Below, piece after piece: positions 23,974 to 36,710 of a DNA stretch of 64,000 bases (the first letter of the stretch is position 1; the number at the start of each line of letters is the position of its first letter). This stretch comes from Rhynchospora pubera. Taxonomy: Eukaryota; Streptophyta; Magnoliopsida; Poales; Cyperaceae. A program made the position numbers and the translations under genes. The notes beneath the pieces were generated by a model that was given only the letters and a program-made list of their open reading frames with translations, made no database searches and was not told the DNA's origin. The DNA lies in the NCBI GenBank assembly GCA_028095005.1, contig CM051459.1, positions 276,043,229 through 276,107,228 on the forward strand, read 5' to 3'.

Positions 23974-25229
23974 AGGCTTTGACCGAAAAATTTAAAAATA
24001 ATATTAAATTAATATAATATATTAAAAATAATATCAATATAATAATATTTTTTTAAATAGTATCACAAGATCGAAATCCCAGATTCCGACCGAAAGATCA
24101 GAATCTCGGATTCCGACCTTAGCTAAGACCGGAATTCCGATCTTAGCTAAGGTCGCAATCTGAAATTCCCAACAAGTCCAGAACTGAATTTTTGACGTTT
24201 TGGCTGATTTTAATATAATTCTATATTATAAATATTAGTTTAATATTAAAATTGTTATATTAATTTAATATGAATGGTTTTAATTTATTTTTTCAATTAC
24301 TTTACCAAATAATATTTTATGTTATTTTCTGTATATAATTAAATAATATATATATATATATATATATTTAATTAAAAGATTTTGAAAACATGCATATCTT
24401 TTGATAGGAACGTCAGTTTGGGGTGATCGAGCACAATCCGGAAAGCTGGCGACGAGATCTACATGTTTTACCGGGGTAAAACCCCATAACAATCATTTTC
24501 GGAGCCAAAAAAACGCTCTCTGGAACTCCAAAATCCACTTTGAAAGTTTGCAAACCTAAAAACCACTCTTAACTACTAAAAAAGTTTTTAAAATCATAAA
24601 TTAATCATTAAAAAGAGAAATGCAGTAAATCAAGTGACTTTATTGATAGTTATTCTTATAGTCTTTCTTCTCCGTCTCAGTAAAACATCAACCTCGTTTG
24701 ATTCCTTTCTAACGCAATCCAGAAAATGCTTCCTTGATCATGAGACTCGACATGATAATTTAATATATAATATGGAAATAATATATACAGAGGACGACAT
24801 CCGGGACGCAGATCAAATGGTTGTTTAAAAATTTATAATTTTAATGTAAATTAATTAAAAATTTATAACTTAATTATTCATTTTTTAATTAAATAAAATA
24901 ATTATTTATATTTTAATTAAATTTATATTTAATTAAATAAATTAATTAAATTTATATTTAATTAAATAATTTAATTAAATATTATTTTAAATATTATTTC
25001 TAATATTTAAAGCTAAGATCGGAATCCCGGATTCCTATTTGGCTTTAAATATTAGAAATAATATTTAAATGAGTAGTTAGCTAAGATCGAAATTCGGAAT
25101 TCCGTAATTGCGGTCGGAATTCTAGATTCCGATCTTGTGATACTATTTAAAAAAATATTATTATATTGATATTATTTTTAATATATTATATTAATTTAAT
25201 ATTATTTTTAAATTTTTCGGAGGCTTTGA
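23974..25229. mobile_element. Mutator-like (MULE) non-autonomous element, copy 2
   Basis: The element is 23983-25220, with the same CCGAAAAATTTAAAAATAAT ends as copy 1 and a perfect 9-bp target duplication AGGCTTTGA (23,974-23,982 and 25,221-25,229). Its interior is inverted relative to copy 1. The transposase relic is reduced to its last ~20 codons (DDIRDADQMVV, 24,770-24,828, plus strand). Most of the interior is a ~270-bp segment also found near 59,125-59,378. Confidence 0.88.
24388..24657 (+). repeat. dispersed ~270-bp segment, copy inside MULE 2
   Basis: Contains GATCGAGCACAATCCGGAAA and TTTTCGGAGCCAAAAAAACG. It matches 59,125-59,378 in reverse orientation with indels. Similarity continues into the AT-rich DNA to its left (24,300-24,388). 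Confidence 0.8.
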
Positions 25230-25697
25230 CTTCCAAGTTTTTATTGGGCTCTTTTAGGCTGAAGTTCAATATGTCTTCTAGGCGCTATATATTGAATCTT
25301 TAATTTACTTTTAGGGTGGATAACGTCTAAAACAACCACGAAAATGAAGTATTTTGTTAACCGATTTGTTTTAGACACGAAACTGATTATCAATTGCATT
25401 AATCGTTTTGTTTTAGACGAAACAATCGAAATCACGAAAATACCACAAAAATACACATGGACGAAGCTGTTTCAAACTTTTATTAACCGTTTTGTTTTTG
25501 AAACGCAACCAAAATATTTAACCGATTCGTTTCGAAACGAAAGAACGGTTAAAATAGTAAATGTTTTCATCCCTAATTACTTTGCAACTTTTAACGCTAA
25601 CCGACGGAACGTAGCAGATCAAAGCACTATTTTGAACACAATTGGGCTTCTTTCATAAACTGGATTACATTAAATCGATCGAAAAAAGGAAATTATA
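25230..25697. other. non-coding, short imperfect repeats
   Basis: Repeated strings of the type ACCGTTTTGTTTTAGAC and CGAAACGAAA occur. An open frame across part of it has no recognisable content. Related GTTCCGTTT-rich stretches lie at 26,160-26,380 and 34,500-34,740. Confidence 0.4.
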
Positions 25698-25975
25698 TTT
25701 CTATCTGCAATTTTGTCATCCCTTGCCATTGTTAAACAGAAAATAAACATATAAATTAGATAAGGTGAACATATATAGTGATCAAAGTGAACACATACAA
25801 ACAAATAAGTTCAATAAAAATAAGTTGAATGTGCATATATAAATCTGAACAAGAGATGAAAGCACTTATTTGTTTGTAAGTGTTCATTTTGATCGTCTAT
25901 ATGTTTATCTTGTCTGCTTTATATGTTCAATTTACGTTTAGCGATTGCAAGGAATGACAAAACTACAGATGACAG
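25698..25975. mobile_element. foldback MITE
   Basis: CTGCAATTTTGTCATCCCTT near the left end pairs with AAGGAATGACAAAACTACAG at the right end, and central AACACATACAAACAAATAAG pairs with CTTATTTGTTTGTAAGTGTT. A related remnant lies at 7,340-7,610. Confidence 0.65.
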
Positions 25976-27560
25976 TTATCATATCAAAAAATGAAAACAT
26001 ACGTTTTCATGGAAGCAACATGGGCTTCACTGTTCTCTCAGGGCCTAGACTTGATTTAAGAATCTCAAACCAGGCTATCGGTAGGCCTAGCAAATGTGCC
26101 AAACGCATACGGAAGTGCCATATTCAGTTTTAGAAATGCAACCAAAATAATTATTTTATTTCCGTTCCGTTTTTTGAAACGGCATGGAAAATTGGTGCCA
26201 CATTATGTTTCGTTTTTGTTTTTCATTATAATTTTTTTATTTTCATATTCCATTTCACTATTTCAGTAAGAAGATATAAATATATGTTTCGTTTTCGTTC
26301 TATTTTTTGAAACGGCGGAGAAAATTGGTGCCACATTCTGTTTCGTTTTTTAAAACGAAACGACAGCACGTTTTTTTATTCCATTTTGACAGGCATACCT
26401 AACGGGGAAAAATAAATGAAAAGAACAAAATATAAGGGAAAATTTACAATGAGATAAAGAGAAAAAAATAAAATAAAATAGACACCTCCCATGGCAGTAG
26501 TTGGAGATTGCCTTATTTTGAGATAAATCCATGAAAATGCATCTTTTCCGCTTGCTATCAGGGTACACCGAGAATCCTAACCGCCGGAAAACGACTTCCG
26601 GGAAATAAAGAACTTTGAAGGCAAGTTAATGGCATGTTCGAGATGTTATCGACTGTGAATTTTTTTTTTTTTTATGTGACGCATGATATAGAGCAGACAT
26701 ATTTCTCCAATTAAAAAAGTAATATTTTGATAGCGTCACAACATTAGTAACACTCATTCAAAAGATATCAAATTATTTTATCTGTACAAAATTCGTCTTT
26801 ATTTTCAATTTCAGGACTCATTCAACGTTCTAATATATTATATGCATCCAACAATTAGAAATTTCAAATACTCAATGTGATAAGTTACCCCCAAATGAAA
26901 AATATTAATTTTAATAAGTTATAGATGTAGATTATTTTGCATACGCGCGTGTAATGTTGTGATAGAGACATTAGTGATTAGTACTTGTGTAATTCTGGAT
27001 ACAGATGCTCTCAGCTCGTCACATGAGAAAAGAATGAAAAAATGATACTAAAGAAAAAATCCAGAGTGCTGCTGTGAAGGGTGTGAATGAGAAATAAAAT
27101 AAAGCGCAATACCATAGTATAGCGTCGTTGTAGTCAAAATAAATAAAAAAATATATATCTAATGGATATATATTAATACGGTTTTTGTGAATAGAATGCA
27201 TTCCTATTATTATATATATAATGCGCAAATCTTTTTCAAAAGTGCAAATTACTGATGTGCCTAATTTTTTAATGTGGGCCTACAAAACGGAAGTTTCACT
27301 TTAACATTTGCTAACTGAAGTGCGAAATAAAAGATAAAATAATGAATGCCGAGTGAAAGTGATGCCTTAGCTAAAAAAGAATCTCGTCTTCCCAAGTGAT
27401 GCCTTAGCTTAAAAAGATAAACTACTATGGTCATGGCTTTCTTCTCTAACTTCCCAAGTAGTTGTCAGAAAAAAAAAATCTATGAATTTGAAGCTAACCA
27501 AAAAAGTATAACTTAAATATAATTTAAATAAATACTACTAGTAGTAGCAGCAGTATCTAA
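25976..27560. other. intergenic, nothing recognised
   Basis: AT-rich DNA with homopolymer runs and no reading frame, RNA gene or clear transposon end. GTTCCGTTTT-like strings occur at 26,160-26,380. Confidence 0.4.
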
Positions 27561-27758
27561 GCTATGTTTGGATGGTCACCGAACAACTATTCGCAGGCTT
27601 GTTCACTGCTCGCGCAAACCAAATAGAGGGCGAATAAGAACGAGAGCTGTTCGTCCCCTTATTCCCAATTCTAACTTTTTTGTGGAACTACGAACAAGAA
27701 CAAGGATTGGTTCTAATCTCCTTGTTCCTTGTTCGGTGCACAACTTCCAAACACACCC
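27561..27758. mobile_element. Tourist-like MITE
   Basis: Starts GCTATGTTTGGATGG, ends CCAAACACACCC. The interior pairs CGAATAAGAACGAG with later GTTC-rich sequence. The target site is not exact. Confidence 0.5.
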
Positions 27759-27767
27759 AATAATAAT

Positions 27768-27917
27768 GGCTCCGTTTGGATAAGGTGTGGGAAGAAGAAA
27801 AGAAGTATCAGGAAGTGTGTAACTTTGTGAAGAGTTTGGATTGTTTATAATAAATTTATTTTCTTATTCTCTTCTTTTTCTTCTTCCCTTCTTCTCAAAT
27901 GGAATTCAAACGGAGCC
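27768..27917. mobile_element. MITE of the ~150-bp GAAG family
   Basis: Starts GGCTCCGTTTGGATAAG and ends CAAACGGAGCC. The core AAGTGTGTAACTTTGTGAAG is shared with copies at 12,262, 28,338, 35,188 and 55,180. Confidence 0.75.
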
Positions 27918-28337
27918 TAAAGTTTGTTCTTGAGTGATACTAATTTGGTCAAAACTTGGCAGCATGATTTACATAATAGGATGGTTTAAAATGTCAGTTA
28001 AGCAATGTTTGGTCTTTTCTGTACTTGCTCATTTTTTAGAAATAAAATTCGGTGGTGCTCCCAACTTTTTTAAATAAATGTCATTTCAGTTCGTCTACTG
28101 TACATTTTTTAAAAAAAATTCAAAATAAATATGTTCGTTGTAAATTTTTTAAATTTTTTCATCTTACACGAAAAAAGAATACATTTGATTTCGTTCTAAC
28201 TGGCATAATGGTTTCTAGAGTTCTATTGACGTGGACAAATTTTGATGTTGATTTCTTTGTCATCTGGTCTTATCACAATAATGCCATATTCTTTTTTGCG
28301 CGTGTAAAAATTTCAACATTACGAATTTGTTACTTTA

Positions 28338-28495
28338 GGGTGCGTTTGGATTGTTGGAAGAAAGAAAAAGAAGAAGGAAGAAGAAGAAAAAAAAATTATA
28401 AATAATCCAAACTCTTCACAAAATTACACACCTCCCAATACTTCTTCCCATTTCTTTCATTCTTCCCTTCTTCCCACACCTATCCAAACGCATCC
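28338..28495. mobile_element. MITE of the ~150-bp GAAG family
   Basis: Starts GGGTGCGTTTGGATTG, ends CTATCCAAACGCATCC. Flanked by TTA (28,335-28,337 and 28,496-28,498), a typical Tourist target. The core is in the opposite orientation to the copy at 27,768. Confidence 0.82.
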
Positions 28496-28975
28496 TTAAA
28501 GTACATAATTAAATGTATGTATCGTTCAACATTTATAATTGGGTATGTATTTTCCCAACTTCTAGAAATTCATTGATATAAATAATTGTAGATGTTCATT
28601 TTTCTAATTGTCAAGTCCTATCAAATTAGGGTCATATTCTTTTTAGGGTATGTAAATCTTTTGACATTTACATCCCATATAATAAAAATATTATGTACAG
28701 AATTAAGTATATTGATTTGCAGTTACAATTCGGTATATGTAATTTTCAAAGCAATCAACAGCTGTTGTCAACTGATTAATGGGCACCTGTATTAATGGGC
28801 CGATATAATAATAATAAGGGAAATTCTAATATGGACATAAAAAATATGGACCGTTCATTTGTTATAAATCGGACGGCCTTAGAATCATATGAGAAATTTC
28901 TCAGTCTGTTAAATTTAACGGAAGACTTTTGGTGGAAGGGTAAAATCACCAATTTACTCAAACCGTCTAATCGTC

Positions 28976-29205
28976 TATTCGTATATTTGTGTCCACCAAT
29001 ACTATCATATATGGTAATTATCTATTCGTATATTTGTGTCTACCAATATTATCATATATGGTAATTATCTATTCGTATATTTGTGTCTACCAATACTATC
29101 ATATATGGTAATTATCTATTCGTATATTTGTGTCTACCAATATTATCATATATGGTAATTATCTATTCGTATATTTGTGTCCACCAATACTATCATATAT
29201 TGTAT
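28976..29205. repeat. 47-bp tandem repeat, about 5 copies
   Basis: Units start at 28,976, 29,023, 29,070, 29,117 and 29,164. Odd units read CCAATACTATC and even units CCAATATTATC, so a 94-bp dimer is the higher-order unit. Confidence 0.9.
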
Positions 29206-29439
29206 ATAATTAATAAAAGCGCGACTTACAATGTCTAATTTTTCACGAAAATATGTTACTTTTTTTTTACATGCATAGAATAAAAGCATAGGGTAATCAA
29301 TTCCAATGCATGGAATTACTGTGTCTAAAATATAAAAAAGATATGGTTTCTTTTCATAAAGAAAATGAATGCATGGAAACACGACATAAAGAAAATGAAT
29401 GCACGAAAATGTTACCTTTGATTTTTTTTGACACGAAAC

Positions 29440-29588
29440 GACCAACACATCGTGCTAACATGGCACCACGTTTTGACACGACATGACTTAACACATCACG
29501 ACTTGATATGACTAACACGACGTATCAATATGACACGACTAACACGACATGATGTTTTGACGGGACACGACTAACACGACGTATCAAA
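29440..29588. repeat. short GACTAACACGAC-type repeats
   Basis: Imperfect repeats of CACGACTAACACGAC and related strings, directly before the large tandem array. No coding potential. Confidence 0.55.
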
Positions 29589-31125
29589 TGGAATTATTTT
29601 AGTTTATTAATTTTAAAAAAGAAATGAATAGACAAAATTAAAGCCTTATACTTTTTAAAAATGAATGAACAGACCAATTAAAATCACTTTGTTATTTTTT
29701 AAATAAAAATAAACAATTCGAATGAAATTATCTTGGTTTTTTAATTAAAAAAAATAAACAGTCCAGACAAAATTAAAACCTTAGACTTTTTAAAAATAAA
29801 TGAAGAGATCAGCTAAAGTCACTTTGTTATTTTGTTTAAAAAATAATAAACAATCCAGATAACATTATTTTGGTTCTTTAATTTAAAAAATAAGCAGTCC
29901 AGACGAAATTAAAGCCTAAGGTTTTTTAAAATGAATGAAGAGACCAGCTAAAGTCAATTTGTTGTTTCAAAAAAGAAAAATAAATAAACAATTCGGATAA
30001 ATTATTTTAGTTTTTTAATTTAAAAAAAAATGAACAGTCCAGACGAAATTCAAACGTTACACTTTTTAAAAATGAATGAAGAGACCAGCTAAAGTCAATT
30101 TATTATTTTATTTTAAAAAATTAAAAAATCTGAACAGAATTATTATACTTTTTAATTTAAAAATGAAATGAACAGTCCAGACAAAAATTACAACCTTATA
30201 CTTTTAAAAAATGAATGAAGAGATCAGCTAAAGTCACTTTTTGTTTTTTTAAAAAAATACAAAATAAACAATCCCAATGAAATTATATTCGCTTTTTTTT
30301 AAAAAAAAATGAACAGTGTAGACGAAATTAAAGCCTTAGACATTTTTAAATGAATGAAAAGACCAGCTAAAGTCATTTTGTTGTTTTGTTTTAGAAAAAG
30401 AAAACAAACAATCTGGAAGGAATTATTTTATTTCATTAATTTTAGAAAATAATAGAACAGTCTAGATGAAATTAAAATCATAATTTTTTTAAAAATGAAT
30501 GAAGAGGCCAGCTAAAGTCACTTTGTTGTTTTTTTAAAAAAAAATAAACAATCGAGATGGAATTATTTTAGTTTTTTAATTTTAAAGGAAAATGAACAGT
30601 CTAGACGAAATTAAAGCGCTAGATTTTTAAAAATGAATGAAGAGACCAGCCAAAGTCACTTTGTTATTTTGTTTAAAAAATAATAAATAATCTAGATAGA
30701 ATTATTTTTTCTTTAATTTAAAAAATGAACAATCCATACGAAATTAAAACCTTAGACTTTTTAAAAATGAATGAAGAGACCAACTAAAGTCACTTTGTTG
30801 ATTTTGATTTATTAATTTAAAAAAAAACAATGAACAGTCAAGATGAAGTTAAAGCGTCACACATTTTAAAAATAAATAAAAAGATCAGCTAAAGTCACTT
30901 TGTTATTTTGTTTTAAAAAAATAATAAACAATCGGATGAAATTATTTGAGCTTTTTTAATTTAATAAACGAAATGAACTGTATTAAAGTCTTAGACTTTT
31001 TAAAAATGAATTAACAGATCTGCTAAACTCACTATGTTATTTTTTAAAAAAAAAAGAAAATAAACAATCCATATGGAATTATTTTGGTTTTTAATTAAAA
31101 AGAAAGAAATGAACAGTCCAAACGA
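29589..31125. repeat. satellite-like array, ~140-bp unit, about 11 copies
   Basis: The marker CAGCTAAAGTCACTTTG (with variants) recurs near 29,672, 29,812, 29,944, 30,087, 30,229, 30,363, 30,504, 30,644, 30,780, 30,887 and 31,018. Each unit also carries GAACAGTCCAGACGAAATTA. Units differ at many sites and by small indels, so the array is old. No open frame runs through it. Confidence 0.9.
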
Positions 31126-31537
31126 ACAATCATTTTTGTGAAAATTTTGAAATTTGAATTTATAAAGTTCTAAATTATCGGATTAAAAAATGTGACATAT
31201 GGAAGACGCAATACACATTGTTAATGCTACTTACATGTATTAATTTTACACGGAAAACTGATGAAATTTGAACAGTCCAAATCAATAGTCATATTGTTAG
31301 AAATCTTTCTATTTACAAAAATTCGTTGATATTTTGATTAGCAGTTAATTAAATAGCTGGATTTATATTTCAGCATAATGAAAGATGTGTTATAGAAAGT
31401 GATAAGGCAATATCATCAACGAATTAAATATCTCAATCTATTTTGATTAGCATTGATAGTGAGCGATGGTGGGAAGGGTGGAAGGACGGTGCTAGCGCTG
31501 GAGTCACGAAAATAAATTAGGGATAGTAACGGAGATT

Positions 31538-31987
31538 AACAGAGATGAGGAGGGTTCCAATGTCAATATTTTGGTTGCTCCCAAATGCCAACATTTCACT
31601 ATTTTGTTACTTTTTTAAAATTTAAAATAGAAACGTCAAATCCAAACCGGTCATCTTATTTAGTTCAATGACCGATGCATTTTGATATAAGTTTTGTAAA
31701 TTTTAGAGTTTATTTGCTACTCTATCAAGAGGTAGAAAAATAAACGAACCTTATTAATTGTGACAGATTCATTCTAATACGTCCATGTTTTAGCCTTTGA
31801 TGGAGTATAAAATAAACTCTAAAATTTACAAAACTTATATCAAAATGCATCGGTCATTGAACTAAATAAGATGACCGGTTTGGATTTGACGTTTCTATTT
31901 TAAATTTTAAAAAAGTAACCAAATAGTGAAATGTTAACATTTGGGGGCAACCAAAATGTTGGTATTGGAACCCTCCTCAACAGAGAT
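31538..31987. mobile_element. Mutator-type foldback MITE
   Basis: Element 31547-31978 with ends GAGGAGGGTTCCAATG and TTGGAACCCTCCTC. The arms pair nearly to the middle. The perfect 9-bp target duplication is AACAGAGAT (31,538-31,546 and 31,979-31,987). Confidence 0.9.
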
Positions 31988-33180
31988 TTATTGCTTTGTC
32001 AATTTTACCCCTGCAAAAATTTACGGCTGTGATTTACAGCTTTGAATTTTTTGTGTCCACCATAGCATGACCCTAATAATAATAAAAATAATAATAATCA
32101 CTTTACAACTTATTTTTTGGAATAAATACACATAATTTAATTAAAATATCTAAAATCTCTAAAAATGTAATTAGAACAAAAACAGAGCTGGTGGTGGGCC
32201 GCAACGTTACTGAATAAATGCTTTAAAAAGGGAAAAGGCATGAAAAAGGGGATAAGAATTCTAGAAGAAAGCTTCACACCAATATCCCTATCGACACCGA
32301 GAAAAGGTGCGGGATCAAGGGACCACAACAGTCTTCTAGAAGACCTCGTCACGTGCTTGGGCATCAAGGCTTGGTTGAAAGGCGATAGCTAATGCATGGG
32401 GTTTTCTAGTAGTTTCGGCCTCCTTTCTTTCACTGAGATCTTTTGGAACTTACATTGGGCAGCCGTTTCATACTTACATGTTCAAATTGGTTCTTAGGAG
32501 TATTCAGGTTGATTTTATTATGTTGTCATTTTCAAATTCTCTAATGGTTCCCCTTTTAACAAAAAAAGTTTTAATTTCTAATATTCGTATGAAATTTTTG
32601 AAGTCTTTTGTTTTTCACTTTTTAGAAAATCAGCAGGAAAAACTGAAACTCGAGTATTTTTACATGATCTTATTCTTGTGAATAAATAATTAAATAGGCA
32701 ATAAGTTTCATAAAGTTATGTACAAGAACCCTTCATTGTAAAAAAAGATGTAGGGGAAAAAATTAGTTGCAATAAAAAAAAATTTCATGATAGTTTTTAT
32801 AGAAATTGGTGAGAATAACTATTTTAAAAGGCATAAAAAAATAAAATCTATAAAATGGTTTGGATATATGTCTCGAATGACATGGAAGAAAACTTTCAAG
32901 CAATTATTGTAAAATATTTATGTTGCATTTTAATTTGATTTTAGAAAATTCTGACCACATAGGCGCAAGCAGTGGGCGTGCGGGCAAGGGCTGATGCACC
33001 CCCGTGATTTTCAGATTTTAATATATTGGTACTATCAATTTTTGTAATATTATATAGAAATTAAGCAAGTTGCCTCCCATATATTAAAAATTGCATATTT
33101 GCTCCCCCCAGATTATTTTTTCTGGCATCGCCCATGTATGAATACACACAATCTTGAAGTTCAACTCTATTTGTTCACTT
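31988..33180. other. intergenic, nothing recognised
   Basis: No convincing gene. CTTCTAGAAGA-type palindromes occur at 32,256-32,275 and 32,331-32,345 and resemble heat-shock elements, but no gene follows. Near 32,960-33,130 the sequence resembles the end of an unplaced dispersed repeat. Confidence 0.35.
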
Positions 33181-33441
33181 AGGCGTAAATTTATTATAAA
33201 CAATCCAAATTCTTCCTAGGCGTAAATTTATTATAAACAATCCAAATTCTTCCTAGGCGTAAATTTATTATAAACAATCCAAACTCTTCCTAGGCGTAAA
33301 TTTATTATAAACAATCCAAACTCTTCCTAGGCGTAAATTTATTATAAACAATTCAAACTCTTCACAAAGTTACACACTTCCCAATACTTTCTGCCTAGAA
33401 ATAGGCTATTCCTCTTATTCATAAGCAATCCAAACGGAGCC
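33181..33441. repeat. 37-bp minisatellite (5 copies) within a MITE fragment
   Basis: The unit AGGCGTAAATTTATTATAAA plus 17 bases repeats at 33,181, 33,218, 33,255, 33,292 and 33,329. The repeated part ATTTATTATAAACAATCCAA is the core of the GAAG MITE family. The array ends in a normal MITE end, ATCCAAACGGAGCC, at 33,441. Confidence 0.88.
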
Positions 33442-35184
33442 TTAATAATATTTTTCTTTACTTATCTCATGTACCTTGAGTCCTTGACTACTATACCGTA
33501 GTGTTGCTTCTTCTGAATATCTTTTTAACATATATTTTTGTTCTATATGAAATCAGGTGTTAATTATACGAAGTCAGGTGTTAATTATACGAGGAACCAT
33601 TCACTATAATAAGCTTCGAAAGATATATAAAATTAAATTTACTTATAATTTTTAAAGAATCCTTAAAATAAAGTTTAAAGCAATAAATAAAAGATACCTG
33701 AGGTGAACAAATTACCAAAGTTGCGACGTTGTGTGGCTATCTCACCTTAAAAAGATAGACCTAAGTCCTAACATCACCGTGCTTCTAGAAGACTTGGACA
33801 CATATATAGTCACCTTATTCTCCAATTATTCTCCAGTAGACAACAGTTCTCTTTGGAAAAAAATCTTATTATATGTGGTGATGAGCAAGATAAATGTCCA
33901 CTCATCAAAATGAAATTTCTAATCGCATTTAATAAACTGTTTGGATTTTGGAATAAAATTTAGAAACAAGAATATTATAAATATCTTACAATTTATTTTT
34001 CTCCATAGTATCTTCATTTATTATAACTAACATTAATTTTTCTAAAATTTAAATAATGAAAACTATACGATCGTTCTATATTATGTTATTTATTTGTCGA
34101 AAAATTATAACACTTCAACTTTATTAAATAGAAACAAAAAAGAATGTTCATAAGTTGTCCATATCGATAACATTTTACAAGCCACTAAGCCAGTGACGCC
34201 GATAAAAATTTTGAAACGTCATAAATTTTTACACGTATACGAAAATACTAGGGAAATAATATATTACATGTGTTGTAATTTTCTTAGTTCGACGTCTGAG
34301 TTTGAGTTTTCGATCATAAAGAATTTTAAAAGTAAAAACATAACGGAAAGAAAAGGATACTGGAATTCTCTTCGTAGCAAGTTAGTGAAATATTGTACTT
34401 TGACTTCACTAAAATAAAATACCAAACTGTAGAAATTTTGGATCGTGATATTGATATGCACCATCAAAGATAGGCCTGTTTAACGTTCGAAACTGCAATG
34501 GAATGGGCCATTCCGTTTGTCGTTCCGTTCCAAAAACGGTATACACTGAAACGATTCGTTATTTGTTCCGTTTGCAACGGAATGGACGGAACGTAGCGAA
34601 ACGACTCAATTTACACTGTATTCACACAAACGTATGCCAAAATCCGTTCCGTTTGAAAAATATATACCGAAATTTGTTCCGACACTCGTTCCATTTGGAC
34701 GGAACGTGCACGGAACACGGAAGACGGTATACCGCCTTCAGGCCTAATCAAAGAGACCTTGCATCTCTTAGTTTCTTGTCATGTAGTTCAAATTAATTAA
34801 TTAACAGCTCTCCCTTCCTTTTTTTTATTTTTTTCTTTTTGTCTTTTCCCTTGTTTGGTTTCCTCTTTGAGGGAACATCACGGGTGTAGACGTGTGGTGG
34901 GGCTTATAATTAGGTGCGTTGATAAACCCAGGCAAAATTTCTCAATTAAAAATGTTTAAATAATATCGGGTCCTGTAATTTTATCAACCTTTATCATAAG
35001 ACTTCTAAAAAATTTGTAAACTAGAGCAATTGATTAATTGAAATGTCAGCTATTTATCCTTAACAGATGTAACGTTTTCGTAGTCGACTAATTGATAACA
35101 AAAATGAAATTAGTGCGAAAAATAATCCTTTCTTTTGAGTTTTGACTTTTGACAAAGAAATGGTATATTAGTACCAATACTACT
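33442..35184. other. intergenic, nothing recognised
   Basis: AT-rich. A 22-base direct repeat (CAGGTGTTAATTATACGA) lies at 33,555-33,595. At 34,480-34,740 there are many GTTCCGTTT/AACGGAAC strings. No gene is supported. Confidence 0.4.
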
Positions 35185-35187
35185 TTA

Positions 35188-35337
35188 GACTCCGTTTAGA
35201 TAAGTGTGAGAAGAAGAAAAGAAGAAAAAAAGTGAGAAGAGTATTGGAAAGTGTGTAACTTTATGAAGAGTTTGGATTGTTTATAATTTTTTTTCTTTCC
35301 TTCTTCCTATTTCTTCTCAACGCATCTAAAAGGAGAC
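35188..35337. mobile_element. MITE of the ~150-bp GAAG family
   Basis: Starts GACTCCGTTTAGATAAG, ends CATCTAAAAGGAGAC, and is flanked by TTA on both sides (35,185-35,187 and 35,338-35,340). Confidence 0.82.
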
Positions 35338-35340
35338 TTA

Positions 35341-36710
35341 GGTTGGCCCACCACTAGCTAATTTGTTTAGATTACCAGTGACATTTTGGGAAAATCGGAA
35401 AATAGGTGCTCACTGAATGACTTTTAATAAAAATTCCTTTAAAAATGATAAAAAAAATTTAAAATTGTTTTCATATTAAGAAATAATTAATTAGAAATTC
35501 GATTTATTAAGACATTATATTTTTTATTGATTATACTCCTGATTATTAGAAGTTGTTCTATAATCATTGCTCAGCATATCATACCAATAGGAAAATAGTC
35601 GAGATTCATTATCAATGAGTTGTCAACTTTGAATATTTTACAACGTCTTTCTGAATTAATAAAAATTTTAAAAAAAATTAAAAGATTATTGACACATTTT
35701 TGTACCTTATTTTGTATCAAAATCATGAAGTTTTGATATTTCATTAAAAATTATAAATGTAGACCATTATAAAATCCAAGTCTTCGAATGAAGGGTAACA
35801 TTCGTATCCAATTTTTTTATATTCGTGTATAGAAATGTTTCAAACGTCGGTTTTTAAAATTAAAATTTATTTATAATGATTATGAATTTAACTAATTCGC
35901 TGGGAGAGACAATAAAAGAAAATACTCAAAATAGTGTATATAATGTGGCTCCAGATTGGTGTAGACTGTAGAGAATAATATCTAGATATGCTAATTTCTT
36001 TTTCTGTTTCAAATTTCTTTCAAGAGAAAATCTAGTACGGAAAAAACAAAACCGAGTTCTTCTAGAAACCTCAAACTCGCAAGTATCACGCTCGACCACA
36101 AAAGTACACAAGGAATCTTTCAAAGGCACTACTCGCTTAAAACTCTTTTTTTTTTTGATTGAAACTTAAAAGCCACACAAATCCAGTTTTGATCCCATGC
36201 TAAACCGGGTGCATATGGATACTTTTTTTTATTCTCATTGTTTGTTTAAAATCTATATCTGCGCGGTTTATTTATTTATTTAATTTGTGTGATCCCATAA
36301 ACCATTTGTACAACATGTATTATTAAGCAAACAATTTGTAAAACCAGATTATAATTGAATCAAAATGCCCAACTTTACATACTAAATATTCTTATCACAG
36401 TAATTCATGACGTTGGGGGAAAAATAACATATTTTGAAAATTGCACACGTTAAGTCCTAATCATACAAAAATATTTTCCCGAATTGATATTCTTATACGG
36501 CTTCAATGTAATATTTTATTGATTTCCATTTTCCAACTTTCTCTGATTGAGATCTGATAAAGACATTTGCACAACTTTTTAAAAATAAAAAATCTGGTGC
36601 TAATTTTTCTTACAACTGGGCTTGGAGGCAATCAACAAGAAGACAGGATAAGTGCACGGTGGGCCCCTTTTTAAGGCCCCCAGAAAAATTAACGGGCCCC
36701 ACTCTCACTT
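35341..36710. other. intergenic, nothing recognised
   Basis: AT-rich, without coding signal or a clear repeat. The last ~50 bases (GGCCCC-rich) are the original upstream flank of the J-protein gene before the insertion at 36,720. Confidence 0.4.

Noticed and set aside
28976..29205. CRISPR-like array of 47-bp units
   Set aside because: Units are contiguous with no unique spacers, and the DNA is plant nuclear. It is an ordinary tandem repeat.
32250..32350. Heat-shock-element promoter (CTTCTAGAAGA palindromes)
   Set aside because: No gene or transcript-like sequence follows within 1 kb on either strand, and the palindromes can occur by chance.
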